From contig NZ_CP053015.1 of the NCBI RefSeq assembly GCF_012979535.1, forward strand, positions 2,728,001-2,792,000: a DNA stretch of 64,000 bases, read 5' to 3'. Under the pieces are notes generated by a model. It was given only the letters and a program-made list of their open reading frames with translations, was not told the origin of the DNA and did not search any database. A program made the position numbers and the translations under genes. Shown piece after piece: positions 46,877 to 55,418 of this stretch. The DNA is from Sphingomonas lacunae (GTDB lineage: Bacteria; Pseudomonadota; Alphaproteobacteria; Sphingomonadales; Sphingomonadaceae). Every line of letters starts with the position of its first letter. Position 1 is the first letter of the stretch.

Positions 46877-47737
46877 ATGGCTTTCCTCGCAAAATCCGCA
46901 AGTCTCGCAGCGATCGCTGCCTTCGCCACCCTATCCGGCGCAGCCGCCATTGCCGCAACCGACGATCCGCCTACTGCTGTGTCCGCGGATAGCGTGCAGC
47001 CCATTCGCGACGCCGTCGCGTCCCCGAACCGAAGCGAAAATTTCAGGCAGAGGGACAGTTACCGCAATCCGGTGGAGACACTGAGCTTCTTTGGTCTTCA
47101 GCCGGGTCAGACAGTGGTCGAACTGTGGCCCGGCGGCGGTTGGTACACTGAGGTTCTGGGCAATTACAGCCGCAGCACATCGCCGGCAGGCACCAGACTG
47201 ATTGTCGCCGCGCCCTGGGAAAGGGGGCTCAACGCCATCCGGCGAATGCAAACCAGCCAACCTGACCTTTGGAATCACATTCAGCTGGCAGAATTTCCAG
47301 CCCCAAGCGGAACCACCAATCCGACCGTTGCACCCGGCAGCGCGGACCTGGTTTTGACCTTCCGCAATGTCCACAATTGGCGCTTTGGCGGCCAGGATCA
47401 GGTTGCAGAGAATTTCCGGCAGATCTTTTCAATGCTTAAGCCGGGTGGGCGCCTAGGTGTGGTCGAGCATCGACTGCCAGAAGAGATGGACTCTGCCCTC
47501 GAGGAAACGAGCGGATATATGAAGCGCAGCTCGGTTGTGGCCTATGCGGAGGCAGCAGGCTTCCGCCTGATTGGCGAAAGCGAGATCAACGCTAATTCGC
47601 GTGACACCCACAATTGGCCACGCGGCGTCTGGACATTGCCGCCTGTCCTGCGGGGGGCGGACCAGGATCCACGACGTGACGAGTATATTGCCGTCGGCGA
47701 GAGCGACAGGATGACATTGTTGTTCGTTAAACCCTGA
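46877..47737 (+). CDS. Exported methyltransferase-like protein
   Basis: A 286-residue protein with a signal peptide (AFLAKSASLAAIAAFATLSGAAAIAA) and a Rossmann-type methyltransferase domain: QTVVELWPGGGWYTEVLG corresponds to motif I, and SADLVLTFRNVHNWRFGG with MLKPGGRLGVVEHRLPEE to later motifs, as in the predicted-methyltransferase group COG4798. Export of a SAM-dependent enzyme is unusual because SAM is cytoplasmic. GGAG is six bases before ATG 46877, chosen over ATG 46847. It is divergent from the 63-residue membrane protein gene. Confidence 0.75.
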   Translation: MAFLAKSASLAAIAAFATLSGAAAIAATDDPPTAVSADSVQPIRDAVASPNRSENFRQRDSYRNPVETLSFFGLQPGQTVVELWPGGGWYTEVLGNYSRSTSPAGTRLIVAAPWERGLNAIRRMQTSQPDLWNHIQLAEFPAPSGTTNPTVAPGSADLVLTFRNVHNWRFGGQDQVAENFRQIFSMLKPGGRLGVVEHRLPEEMDSALEETSGYMKRSSVVAYAEAAGFRLIGESEINANSRDTHNWPRGVWTLPPVLRGADQDPRRDEYIAVGESDRMTLLFVKP

Positions 47738-47742
47738 CAAGC

Positions 47743-48669
47743 GTGAACACGGACCGAAATGATGAAAGGCTGAGCCGTCCAATCGCCGCCATCTTCATGC
47801 GACTGGCGGCAGTTGCGGCGCTTGGCATCATGTTCGCTCTGGTAAAGCTGGGCAGTGAACGCGGCGTCACTTTGGTTGAATCGGTGTTTTACCGGCAATT
47901 GCTGTCGCTGCCGCTGATCCTTGGCTGGGTTTCACTGGGGCCGGGATTTGCCAGCCTCAAGACACAGCGGGTGGGATCGCACGTTATCCGCATGGTGATG
48001 GGTCTGGTGGCGATGTCGCTCAATTTCCTGTCGATAATAATGCTCCCGCTGGCGGAGGCGACGGTGATAGGCTTTGCCGTGCCACTGTTTGCGACGGTGC
48101 TAGCGGCGTTTCTGCTCAAGGAGCCGACAGGGAAGTACCGCTGGGGAGCGGTCGTGCTCGGGTTGATCGGTGTCATACTCGTGGTTCGACCGGACGGCGA
48201 AGCCCTGTATTCGACCGGCGCGCTGGTCGCGGTGGCAGCCGCGCTGGCGACAGCGAGTGTCACCATTTTCATCCGGCAATTGGGCGCCACAGAACCAGCC
48301 GCGACGACGGTGGTGTGGTTTACCGCCTCATCACTCATTCCCCTTGGCACAGCCATGCTGTGGTTCGGACAGATGCATGACCCGCTGACCTGGGTGCTGT
48401 TGCTGGCGATGGGGACGGCCGGCGGGACGGCGCAGCTGTTGCTGACCGCCTCGCTGAGGATGGCGCCGGTGAGCGTTGTGCTGCCGATGGATTATACCGG
48501 GCTGATCTGGGCAACATTGTGGGGGTGGCTGCTGTTCAGCACCTTGCCGCTGTCGGCGACGCTGCTGGGCGCGCCGATCATCATTGCTTCGGGATTGATC
48601 ATCCTGTGGCGCGAGCATCAGTTGGGCAAGGCGCAGCGGCTGGGTGTGAGCGAGGCGGAGGCTGTTTAG
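47743..48669 (+). CDS. EamA/DMT superfamily transporter
   Basis: A 308-residue polytopic inner membrane protein of the EamA family: two five-helix repeats, with repeat 1 ending in VILVVRPDGEAL, similar to the 42403-43329 transporter (IGVILVVRP vs AGVILVLRP). It follows the exported methyltransferase gene by five bases, so they may be cotranscribed. The GTG start at 47743 has no clear Shine-Dalgarno, and ATG 47797 is an alternative. The substrate is unknown. Confidence 0.85.
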   Translation: MNTDRNDERLSRPIAAIFMRLAAVAALGIMFALVKLGSERGVTLVESVFYRQLLSLPLILGWVSLGPGFASLKTQRVGSHVIRMVMGLVAMSLNFLSIIMLPLAEATVIGFAVPLFATVLAAFLLKEPTGKYRWGAVVLGLIGVILVVRPDGEALYSTGALVAVAAALATASVTIFIRQLGATEPAATTVVWFTASSLIPLGTAMLWFGQMHDPLTWVLLLAMGTAGGTAQLLLTASLRMAPVSVVLPMDYTGLIWATLWGWLLFSTLPLSATLLGAPIIIASGLIILWREHQLGKAQRLGVSEAEAV

Positions 48670-49024
48670 GGCGGACAGCGACAGGGGTGCACTGCGGGTG
48701 TCTGGATAGTTATTTCGGCCGAAGTAGAGGGCAAGACAGAGCGGGTTTCGGCCCCTTCCGCTGCCTCTAAAGTTTCCACTTAGTTCAATAGAATCAATGT
48801 ATTGCCTCGATCACCGGAGCGGCACAGCCGGCGGCAGCGGATCACTTCTGTAAATGATAATGATTTGCATTTACAGAAGTCGGCGGCGGGGCTATTTGAG
48901 GTCGCATGACGAGTCGGGGGTGGAACGGACAGAAGGGGTTGGACCTGTGCGCCTGTGCGGGCGGGCCGTCCGGCCGCAACGCCAGCTGTGCCAACACCTG
49001 TGCCGTCCTTTCAGCGGAGGCCGC
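48670..49024. other. Gene-free region upstream of the iron-uptake operon
   Basis: No credible gene here. It contains the perfect inverted repeat with a Fur-like core at 48844-48880 and the leader of the PepSY gene. The open frame of the PepSY gene continues upstream to 48854 without homology and is not accepted. Confidence 0.7.
48844..48880. promoter_or_regulatory. Fur-like operator within a perfect 13-bp inverted repeat
   Basis: ACTTCTGTAAATG (48844-48856) and CATTTACAGAAGT (48868-48880) are perfect inverted repeats around an 11-base spacer ATAATGATTTG. The central AATGATAATGATTTGCATT matches much of the classical Fur box (GATAATGATAATCATTATC). It lies 145 bases before the PepSY gene, at the head of an iron-uptake operon. 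The same stem could alternatively act as a terminator of the preceding transporter gene, but it lacks a T-run. Confidence 0.7.
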
Positions 49025-50203
49025 ATGAACCGTTCGACGATCAAGGCGTGGGTATGGGTGCACAAATGGGCGAGCCTGATCTGCACCGCATTCCTGCTGA
49101 TGCTGTGCCTCACCGGCCTGCCGCTGATCTTTCATGACGAAATTGACTACCTGACCGAGGAGCAGCCGCAGTTGGGGATGCCCGGCGTCGGATCATCGGG
49201 CACGGCCGAGGGCCTGCTGCCGCTTGACGAGATGCTGGCCCGCGCCCTCGCCGCGCGCCCGGGTGAAGTGCCGCTGTACATGGCATTCGACAATGACCAG
49301 CCGTCAATGACCATCACCACCGGACCGCGTCCGGATGCACCGGCAGAGGAGATGACGATCCTGTCGTTCGACCGGTCTACCGGCGAGCAGATCGGCATGG
49401 TGTCGGAAGACAGCGTCAGCGGCGTCGGCGCGGTCATGCATTTCCTGTTGCAGCTGCACACCGACATGTTCCTCGGCCTGCCTGGAATGCTGTTCCTCTG
49501 CGCGATGGGGCTCGCCTTTGTGATCGCGCTGGTTTCCGGCGTGGTGCTCTATGCCCCCTTCATGCGCAAGCTCGACTTTGGCACACTGCGCACCGACCGC
49601 ACCGCACGGACCAAATGGCTGGACTATCACAATCTGCTGGGTATCGCCGCCCTCGCCTGGATGTTGGTGGTTGGCCTGACGGGGGTGATCAACGCACTGG
49701 CGGTGCCGATCGAAAAAATGTGGAAGGCCGACGAACTGGCGGCGATGACCCGCGACTATGCCGATCGCGCGCCGCTATATCCGGCCGATTACGGATCGCT
49801 GGACAAGGCAATGGCAGCGGCCCGCGCCGCCCTGCCCGGCAACAACCCGCAGTTCATTGCCTTCCCCGGCGGCACCTTCAGTTCCAACCATCATTATGCA
49901 GTCTTCTTTCAGGGCGACACGCCGCTGACCGAGCGGCTGCTGACCCCCGCCCTGATTGATGCCGAAACCGGCACCTTTACCGCTGCCCGACCGATGCCAT
50001 GGTATTACCAGGCGCTGTCGCTGTCGCGCCCGCTGCACTTTGGGGATTATGGCGGGCTTCCGCTCAAGTTGTTGTGGGCCGCGCTGACACTGTTCACCAT
50101 GCATATCCTCGGCACAGGCCTGTATCTGTGGCTGACCCGGCGGCGCGCGAGCGTGACGGCCAGAGTGAGCGACAGCAGCCCGCTGGCGGAGCCTGCCGAA
50201 TGA
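49025..50203 (+). CDS. PepSY-associated membrane protein, iron-regulated type
   Basis: A 392-residue protein of the PepSY_TM/PiuB family. Four hydrophobic segments are visible: SLICTAFLLMLCLTGLPLIF, MLFLCAMGLAFVIALVSGVVLY, LLGIAALAWMLVVGLTGVINAL and a C-terminal LLWAALTLFTMHILGTGLYLWL. Large periplasmic loops between them carry PepSY-like sequence. Members are encoded beside siderophore receptors and may reduce or release ferric siderophores. GGAGG is four bases before ATG 49025. Its stop overlaps the next start as ATGA. Confidence 0.85.
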   Translation: MNRSTIKAWVWVHKWASLICTAFLLMLCLTGLPLIFHDEIDYLTEEQPQLGMPGVGSSGTAEGLLPLDEMLARALAARPGEVPLYMAFDNDQPSMTITTGPRPDAPAEEMTILSFDRSTGEQIGMVSEDSVSGVGAVMHFLLQLHTDMFLGLPGMLFLCAMGLAFVIALVSGVVLYAPFMRKLDFGTLRTDRTARTKWLDYHNLLGIAALAWMLVVGLTGVINALAVPIEKMWKADELAAMTRDYADRAPLYPADYGSLDKAMAAARAALPGNNPQFIAFPGGTFSSNHHYAVFFQGDTPLTERLLTPALIDAETGTFTAARPMPWYYQALSLSRPLHFGDYGGLPLKLLWAALTLFTMHILGTGLYLWLTRRRASVTARVSDSSPLAEPAE

Positions 50204-50379
50204 ACCGCTCTCGTTCCCTGTCGACCATTTTCGGCTGGCCACTGCTGATCCTCGTCACCGGCCTTGCCGGGCTTGTGATCGCACTGACTGGCGACGGCTG
50301 GCGCGATGTGGCGGCCTGGATCGCCCTTTCGGTGCCGGTTCTGGCCGTTATCCGGGCGATGCGCGCCCGACACCGCTGA
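50200..50379 (+). CDS. 59-residue two-helix membrane protein
   Basis: A small protein with two hydrophobic stretches (GWPLLILVTGLAGLVIAL and VAAWIALSVPVLAVIRAM). It overlaps the PepSY gene by ATGA and precedes the siderophore receptor gene, so it is part of the same operon. I recognise no characterised family, although small proteins of this kind recur next to PepSY genes. The arrangement suggests a subunit of an iron-uptake or ferric-reductase complex. Confidence 0.75.
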   Translation: MNRSRSLSTIFGWPLLILVTGLAGLVIALTGDGWRDVAAWIALSVPVLAVIRAMRARHR

Positions 50380-50414
50380 TCCTCCCCCCCTCACCTTCAA
50401 CAAGGACCCTTCCC

Positions 50415-52610
50415 GTGACTGCTCTTTCCCTTCACCAACGCCTGCTGATCGCCACGGCACTCGCCCTTGTCCTGCCCGCCGTTCCCGCGGCAGCACAGCA
50501 GCAAGCGGACGACGACAATGACATCATCGTCATCGCGCAGCAGGAGAACCAATCGGGCGTGGTGCAGCAAGGCAGCGTCGGCGTTCTGGGCGACAAGGAT
50601 GCCGCCGATGTGCCGTTCAGCATCCGCAGCTACAACGCCGCGTTGATCCTGAACCAGCAGCCGCAAACCCTGGGTCAGGTGCTGGAGAATGACCCGACCA
50701 TCCGCACCACCACCGGCTTTGGCATTGCCGGCGAATTGTTTGTCATTCGGGGATTTGCCCTGGCTGGCGACGACATCGGTTATGACGGGCTGTACGGGAT
50801 CATGCCGCGCCAGCTGGTGGCGCCTGAACTGTATGAATCGGTGCAGGTGCTGAACGGATCCAGCGCGTTCCTCAACGGGGCGGCCCCCGGGGGCACGGGC
50901 ATTGGCGGCAGTGTCAACCTGATCCCCAAGCGCGCCAGTGATGAGGCCATCAATGTGGCCACGCTGGGCTTCGCCGGACCAGAGCATGTCGGCGGCAGTT
51001 TCGATTTTGGTCGCAGGCTGGGGACAGGCGGCGAATGGGGCATCCGCATCAATGGCACTGTGCGCGAAGGCGATGCGTCAATCGACAATGAGTTCCGCAG
51101 CACCCGAGTGCTGGGTGCGGCGATCGATTACAGCAGCGGGCCGTTCCGCGCCTCGCTCGACCTTGCCTACCAGCGGGTCGAAGTGTCGCATTTCCGTCCC
51201 AAGCTGCGCGTCAACACGCTGACGGCGATCCCCCGCGCACCCGATGCCGCGACAAATTTCGGCCAGCCTTGGCAATATACGACATTGCGCGACATTTTCG
51301 GTCAGGCGCGACTGGAATATGACATTGCCCGAGATGTGATGGTCTATGCCGCATTTGGTGCCCGCGACGGGGCCGAGGCAGGCATTTACAGCACGCCGAC
51401 GCTGATCAACGCGGCGAGCGGCGAAACCACGGTCAGCAGTTCCTTCATCCCGCGCACCGACAATAATGAAGCCGCCACCGCCGGCATCCGCGCGAGGTTC
51501 GCGACCGGCGGGATAACCCAGGAGATCAATGCGGGCGGATCGATGAACTGGCTGGTCAACCGCAATGCCTTTGAATTCTATGCCTTGTCAGCGCAGCGCA
51601 CCAATATCTATGCGCCGGTCGCGGTGACGCCGTCGAGCACCATCACCTTTGTCGGCGGCAACCTTGCCGATCCCTTCCCGATCGGTCGCACGCGGCTGGG
51701 CAGCGCCTTCATCTCGAACAGCATCGGCCTGATGGATGATCGCATCCTGTTCACTGCCGGACTGCGGCTGCAGGCGATCAATGTCCGGTCCTATTCCAAC
51801 GCGACCGGCCTGCTGACCGGTGAATATGACGAAAGCAAGGTCACGCCAGTGTTCGGTCTGGTCATCAAGCCGGTCGAGGGGCTGTCAATTTATGCCAACC
51901 GTATCGAGGCGCTGGTACAGGGCGCGGTCGCGCCGGCCAGCGGTGCAAACCCCTCCGGCGGAGCTGCGCTGCCGGTGAGCAATGCGGGCGCGGTGTTGCC
52001 GCCGTTCGTTTCCGAACAATATGAAATCGGCGGCAAGCTGGCGCTCGGCGGGATGGATCTGTCGCTCGCCCTGTTCCAGATCGACCGCGAGACGGCGATC
52101 CTGAGGCTCGACCCCGATCAGGCAGGTGCGCTGGAATTCGGGCCGTTCGGCATCCAGCGAAACCGCGGCCTTGAATTCACCCTCGCGGGCGAAGTGGCAC
52201 AGGGCCTGCGCCTGATCGCAGGCGGCTCGGTCATCGACGCGAAATTGCGCCGCACGCAGAACGGGGTGAACGAGGGCAATCAGGCGGTCGGCGTGCCTGA
52301 ATATACGCTCAACGCCAATGTGGAATGGGACGTGCCATTTGTTCCCGCCCTGACCCTGACCGGGCGACTGGTCCACACCGGCGAGCAGGCAGCCAATATC
52401 GACAACAGCCTGTTCCTTGACGACTGGACCCGGTTCGACATCGGTGCGCGCTATGTCGCGGTGGTGGGCGGGCAGCCGCTGACCTTCCGGGTCAACCTCG
52501 ATAATGTCGCTGACAGCGATTATTGGGCATCGGCCTTTGACAGCTTCCGTCCCGACCTGCAGCTGGGCGCACCGCGCACCTTCAAGGCATCGGTCAGCTA
52601 CAGCTTCTGA
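50415..52610 (+). CDS. TonB-dependent siderophore receptor
   Basis: An outer membrane receptor of 731 residues. A signal peptide (HQRLLIATALALVLPAVPAAAQ) is followed by a plug domain (NPxTLGQVLENDPTIR-like TLGQVLENDPTIRTTTGFG, then VIRGFALAGDDIGYDGLYG and VLNGSSAFLNGAAPGGTGIGGSVNLIPKR), and a beta-barrel ending in Phe (FKASVSYSF), as expected for outer membrane insertion. The plug resembles ferrichrome/hydroxamate-type receptors. GTG 50415 has AAGGA eight bases upstream. A typical TonB box is not obvious. Confidence 0.92.
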   Translation: MTALSLHQRLLIATALALVLPAVPAAAQQQADDDNDIIVIAQQENQSGVVQQGSVGVLGDKDAADVPFSIRSYNAALILNQQPQTLGQVLENDPTIRTTTGFGIAGELFVIRGFALAGDDIGYDGLYGIMPRQLVAPELYESVQVLNGSSAFLNGAAPGGTGIGGSVNLIPKRASDEAINVATLGFAGPEHVGGSFDFGRRLGTGGEWGIRINGTVREGDASIDNEFRSTRVLGAAIDYSSGPFRASLDLAYQRVEVSHFRPKLRVNTLTAIPRAPDAATNFGQPWQYTTLRDIFGQARLEYDIARDVMVYAAFGARDGAEAGIYSTPTLINAASGETTVSSSFIPRTDNNEAATAGIRARFATGGITQEINAGGSMNWLVNRNAFEFYALSAQRTNIYAPVAVTPSSTITFVGGNLADPFPIGRTRLGSAFISNSIGLMDDRILFTAGLRLQAINVRSYSNATGLLTGEYDESKVTPVFGLVIKPVEGLSIYANRIEALVQGAVAPASGANPSGGAALPVSNAGAVLPPFVSEQYEIGGKLALGGMDLSLALFQIDRETAILRLDPDQAGALEFGPFGIQRNRGLEFTLAGEVAQGLRLIAGGSVIDAKLRRTQNGVNEGNQAVGVPEYTLNANVEWDVPFVPALTLTGRLVHTGEQAANIDNSLFLDDWTRFDIGARYVAVVGGQPLTFRVNLDNVADSDYWASAFDSFRPDLQLGAPRTFKASVSYSF

Positions 52611-52620
52611 TCCGTCATCG

Positions 52621-52648
52621 CGGGCGGGGGCGGATTTGCCCCCGCCCG
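52621..52648. terminator. Strong hairpin after the siderophore receptor gene
   Basis: CGGGCGGGGGC (52621-52631) and GCCCCCGCCCG (52638-52648) form an 11-base-pair stem around GGATTT. It lies ten bases after the receptor stop and before the convergent DUF938 gene, so it may end transcription from either side. No T-run follows. Confidence 0.5.
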
Positions 52649-52665
52649 AAAGCAGTAGCGTCAGA

Positions 52666-53325
52666 TCAACCCGGACTCTTGCGATACAGCAAGACGATAT
52701 TGTTGGCTGGCATCGCCAGCCGCGCCGCCCGATCCAGGCCATTTGCACGCGCTAAGCGGTCAACATCCTGCGTCTGGCGCAAGCCCCATTCCGGATTGCG
52801 TGCCTTGAGCGATTGGTCGAATTCAAGGTTGCTTGGCGCTGTTTCGATCCCGGCTTCGAGAAACGGGCCGTAGAGGATCAGCGGTGCGCCGGCGGAGAGC
52901 AATCGCCCTGCTCCGGCCATCAGGCCGACCGTGGCCTGCCATGGGGCGATGTGGGTCATGTTGCAGCAGAGAATGGCGTCGGCGCCGTTTAAAGGCCAGT
53001 CCGCGGCCGGTGCCGACGCATCGAGCAGGAGCGGCGGCAGGACGGAGCCGTGCATCACATCGCTGCGCCAAGCATTGATCGACGCCAGCGCTGCCGGGTC
53101 AGGATCGCTGGGTTGCCAGACGAGGTCAGGCAACTGGTCGGCGAACCACACGGCATGTTCGCCCGAGCCACTGGCGATTTCGAGCACTGTGCCGCTGGCG
53201 GGCAAATGGTCCCGCAGCACGGCGAGGATCGGCTCGCGATTGCGCAGGGTCGCCGGAGCATGGCGGCGGGCGTCGGCATCCACAGGCGCTTCACCCGGCT
53301 GCCATGGCTGGGCGGGACCGCTCAA
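52666..53325 (-). CDS. DUF938 family SAM-dependent methyltransferase
   Basis: A roughly 219-residue protein. The family opening DARRHAPATLRNREPILAVL and the SAM-binding GTVLEIASGSGEHAVWFAD identify DUF938, a methyltransferase-like group of unknown substrate. Further conserved pieces are ADAILCCNMTHIAPWQATVGLM and WGLRQTQDVDRLARANGL. The frame starts at TTG 53325, which overlaps the ABA4-like stop (TTGA), or possibly at GTG 53283. It is the last gene of the minus-strand run that begins with gcvT. Confidence 0.8.
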   Translation of the reverse strand: MSGPAQPWQPGEAPVDADARRHAPATLRNREPILAVLRDHLPASGTVLEIASGSGEHAVWFADQLPDLVWQPSDPDPAALASINAWRSDVMHGSVLPPLLLDASAPAADWPLNGADAILCCNMTHIAPWQATVGLMAGAGRLLSAGAPLILYGPFLEAGIETAPSNLEFDQSLKARNPEWGLRQTQDVDRLARANGLDRAARLAMPANNIVLLYRKSPG

Positions 53326-53831
53326 GCGCTTGCCGCCGCCTTTGCCGCAGCCTTGGCGGCAGCCGCTTCGGCGGCCTTGGCGTCCTTTGCCATCGCCCTT
53401 GCGCGCCTTTCACGCACCACCAGCCAAATGAGCAGGCCGACCGGCCCGACCATCAGCGTGGCAAAGAGGATCGGGACCTGGACGATGCGGCTGAACCCTT
53501 TGGCATCGGCGTCCCGCGCGATCCACAGGCCGGTGAACAGGTCAAAGGCAAGATAATGGGTCCAGCCGATGACCGCGCCGCCCTTGCTGTCAAACAGCGC
53601 CATGACACCGGCAAGACTGGTGAAGTCCATTGTGCCCGGGGTTCCGCCGCCTGCATCGAGCTGGCCACTGACCAGACCGGCCAGTGCGACGGCATAGACC
53701 AGACACAGCAACGCGACGACCAGATAAAGGACGAAGCTCAACAGGAACGGCTTGCGGGGCAGGAAGGCAAGGATGACCCATCCTACCATGGCCCAGCCAT
53801 TGGTCAGCGAGAAGAGTGTTTCCCAAGCCAT
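53322..53831 (-). CDS. ABA4-like membrane protein (DUF4281)
   Basis: A 169-residue membrane protein with four helices and an Ala/Lys-rich C-terminal tail. GWTHYLAFDLFTGLWIARDA and VPILFATLMVGPVGLLIWLVV match the DUF4281/ABA4-like family, whose plant member is needed for neoxanthin synthesis. AGGGG stands six bases before ATG 53831. It starts only 24 bases after gcvPB and overlaps the DUF938 gene. A role in carotenoid (for example nostoxanthin-type) metabolism is inference; sphingomonads are carotenoid producers. Confidence 0.8.
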   Translation of the reverse strand: MAWETLFSLTNGWAMVGWVILAFLPRKPFLLSFVLYLVVALLCLVYAVALAGLVSGQLDAGGGTPGTMDFTSLAGVMALFDSKGGAVIGWTHYLAFDLFTGLWIARDADAKGFSRIVQVPILFATLMVGPVGLLIWLVVRERRARAMAKDAKAAEAAAAKAAAKAAASA

Positions 53832-53855
53832 GCCTATCCCCTGCCCTCAATCGAT

Positions 53856-55418
53856 TCAAATGGTCGCGTCTTTCCATACCAGCACGGGCTTGCGGGCGGC
53901 CAGCGTTTCGTCGAGACGGGCGCGGGGGGCAAAGTGGGGAGCGGTCTTGAGCGCCTCTTCGCCTGCCCGTGCGCGCTCGGCGACGTGACGCAGCGCGCCG
54001 ATGAACTGATCGAGCGCGGCCTTGCTCTCGGTCTCGGTCGGTTCGACCAGCATCGCGCCATGGACAACCAGCGGGAAATAGACGGTCATCGGGTGATACC
54101 CCTCGTCAATCAGCCCCTTGGCCACGTCGAGCGTCGAGAAACCCTCTGCCAGCCCATTGTCGCTGAACAGCGCCTCATGCATGCACGGGCCGCTGGCAGC
54201 GAAGGGCGCGTCGAGCACGTCCTCAAGACTGCGCAGGACATAGTTGGCGTTGAGCACAGCGTCTTCGGCAACCTGACGCAGTCCATCAGCACCATGGCTG
54301 AGGATGTAGGTCAGCGCGCGGCTGAACATGCCCATCTGGCCGTGGAAGGCGACCATGCGGCCAAAGGCACTGCCATGATGATCGCCAGCCGTCTCCTCTT
54401 CAACGAGGTGGTAGCGGCCATCAGCGGTCTTTTCGACAAAAGGCAGCGGTGCGAAAGGCGCCAGCGCTTCGGAGAAGACGACCGGGCCGGAACCGGGGCC
54501 ACCGCCGCCGTGCGGGGTCGAGAAGGTCTTGTGCAGGTTGATGTGCATGGCATCGACGCCAAGGTCGCCCGGACGAACACGGCCGACGATGGCGTTGAAA
54601 TTGGCCCCGTCGCAATAAACGAGCCCGCCAGCGGCATGGACCGCATCGGCAATCGTCTTGAGGTCACGTTCAAACAGGCCGCAGGTGTTGGGGTTGGTGA
54701 TCATCACCCCGGCAACGTCCGGTCCCAGCCGAGCCTTGAGCGCATCGACATCGACGCGGCCGTCAGCGGTCGCCGGAATATCCTCGACCTTGTAACCCGC
54801 AAAGGCGGCGGTGGCGGGATTGGTGCCATGGGCGCTTTCGGGAACGAGGATGACGCTGCGCGCGTCACCACGAGCCTCGAGAGCGGCGCGGATCGCAAGG
54901 ATGCCGCAAAGCTCGCCATGCGCGCCGGCCTTGGGCGACATGGCAACGGCAGCCATACCGGTCAGTTTGACCAGCCATTCGCCGAGTTCATGGATCACGG
55001 CGAGCGCACCCTGCACCGTGTCGACCGGCTGGAGCGGGTGGACATCGGCGAAACCGGGCAGACGCGCCATTTTCTCGTTGAGGCGCGGGTTGTGCTTCAT
55101 CGTGCAGCTGCCGAGCGGAAACAGGCCAAGGTCGATGGCGTAATTCTGGCGGCTGAGGCGGGTATAGTGACGCACCGTTTCCGCCTCTGACAGGCCGGGG
55201 AGGCCGATGGGGTCGCTGCGGAGCAGGTTGCCCAGCACCGAGGACGGCGCGGCAGCGGCCTTGTCCTCGAAATCAACGCCGGTACGGCTGGTGCTGCCAA
55301 TCTCGAAGATCAGCGGTTCTTCCAGCATCAGGGCGCGATTGCCGGTGAAGGTGGCAGGCGCCTCGCCCTCGCCAGCGATCATTTCAGGGCGCCATCCGGC
55401 GGCATTGGGCTTGTTCAT
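53856..55418 (-). CDS. gcvPB: Glycine dehydrogenase (decarboxylating) subunit 2
   Basis: PLP-binding half of the two-subunit P-protein, 520 residues. The PLP lysine lies in [46 protein letters not shown] and [19 protein letters not shown] are typical. With GcvPA it decarboxylates glycine and passes the aminomethyl group to lipoyl-GcvH. Its ATG at 55418 overlaps the gcvPA stop by four bases. Confidence 0.96.
   Translation of the reverse strand: MNKPNAAGWRPEMIAGEGEAPATFTGNRALMLEEPLIFEIGSTSRTGVDFEDKAAAAPSSVLGNLLRSDPIGLPGLSEAETVRHYTRLSRQNYAIDLGLFPLGSCTMKHNPRLNEKMARLPGFADVHPLQPVDTVQGALAVIHELGEWLVKLTGMAAVAMSPKAGAHGELCGILAIRAALEARGDARSVILVPESAHGTNPATAAFAGYKVEDIPATADGRVDVDALKARLGPDVAGVMITNPNTCGLFERDLKTIADAVHAAGGLVYCDGANFNAIVGRVRPGDLGVDAMHINLHKTFSTPHGGGGPGSGPVVFSEALAPFAPLPFVEKTADGRYHLVEEETAGDHHGSAFGRMVAFHGQMGMFSRALTYILSHGADGLRQVAEDAVLNANYVLRSLEDVLDAPFAASGPCMHEALFSDNGLAEGFSTLDVAKGLIDEGYHPMTVYFPLVVHGAMLVEPTETESKAALDQFIGALRHVAERARAGEEALKTAPHFAPRARLDETLAARKPVLVWKDATI

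Noticed and set aside
53304-55190. A 628-codon plus-strand frame opposite gcvPB and the ABA4-like gene
   Set aside because: No conserved motif, and the opposite strand has a complete glycine dehydrogenase subunit.
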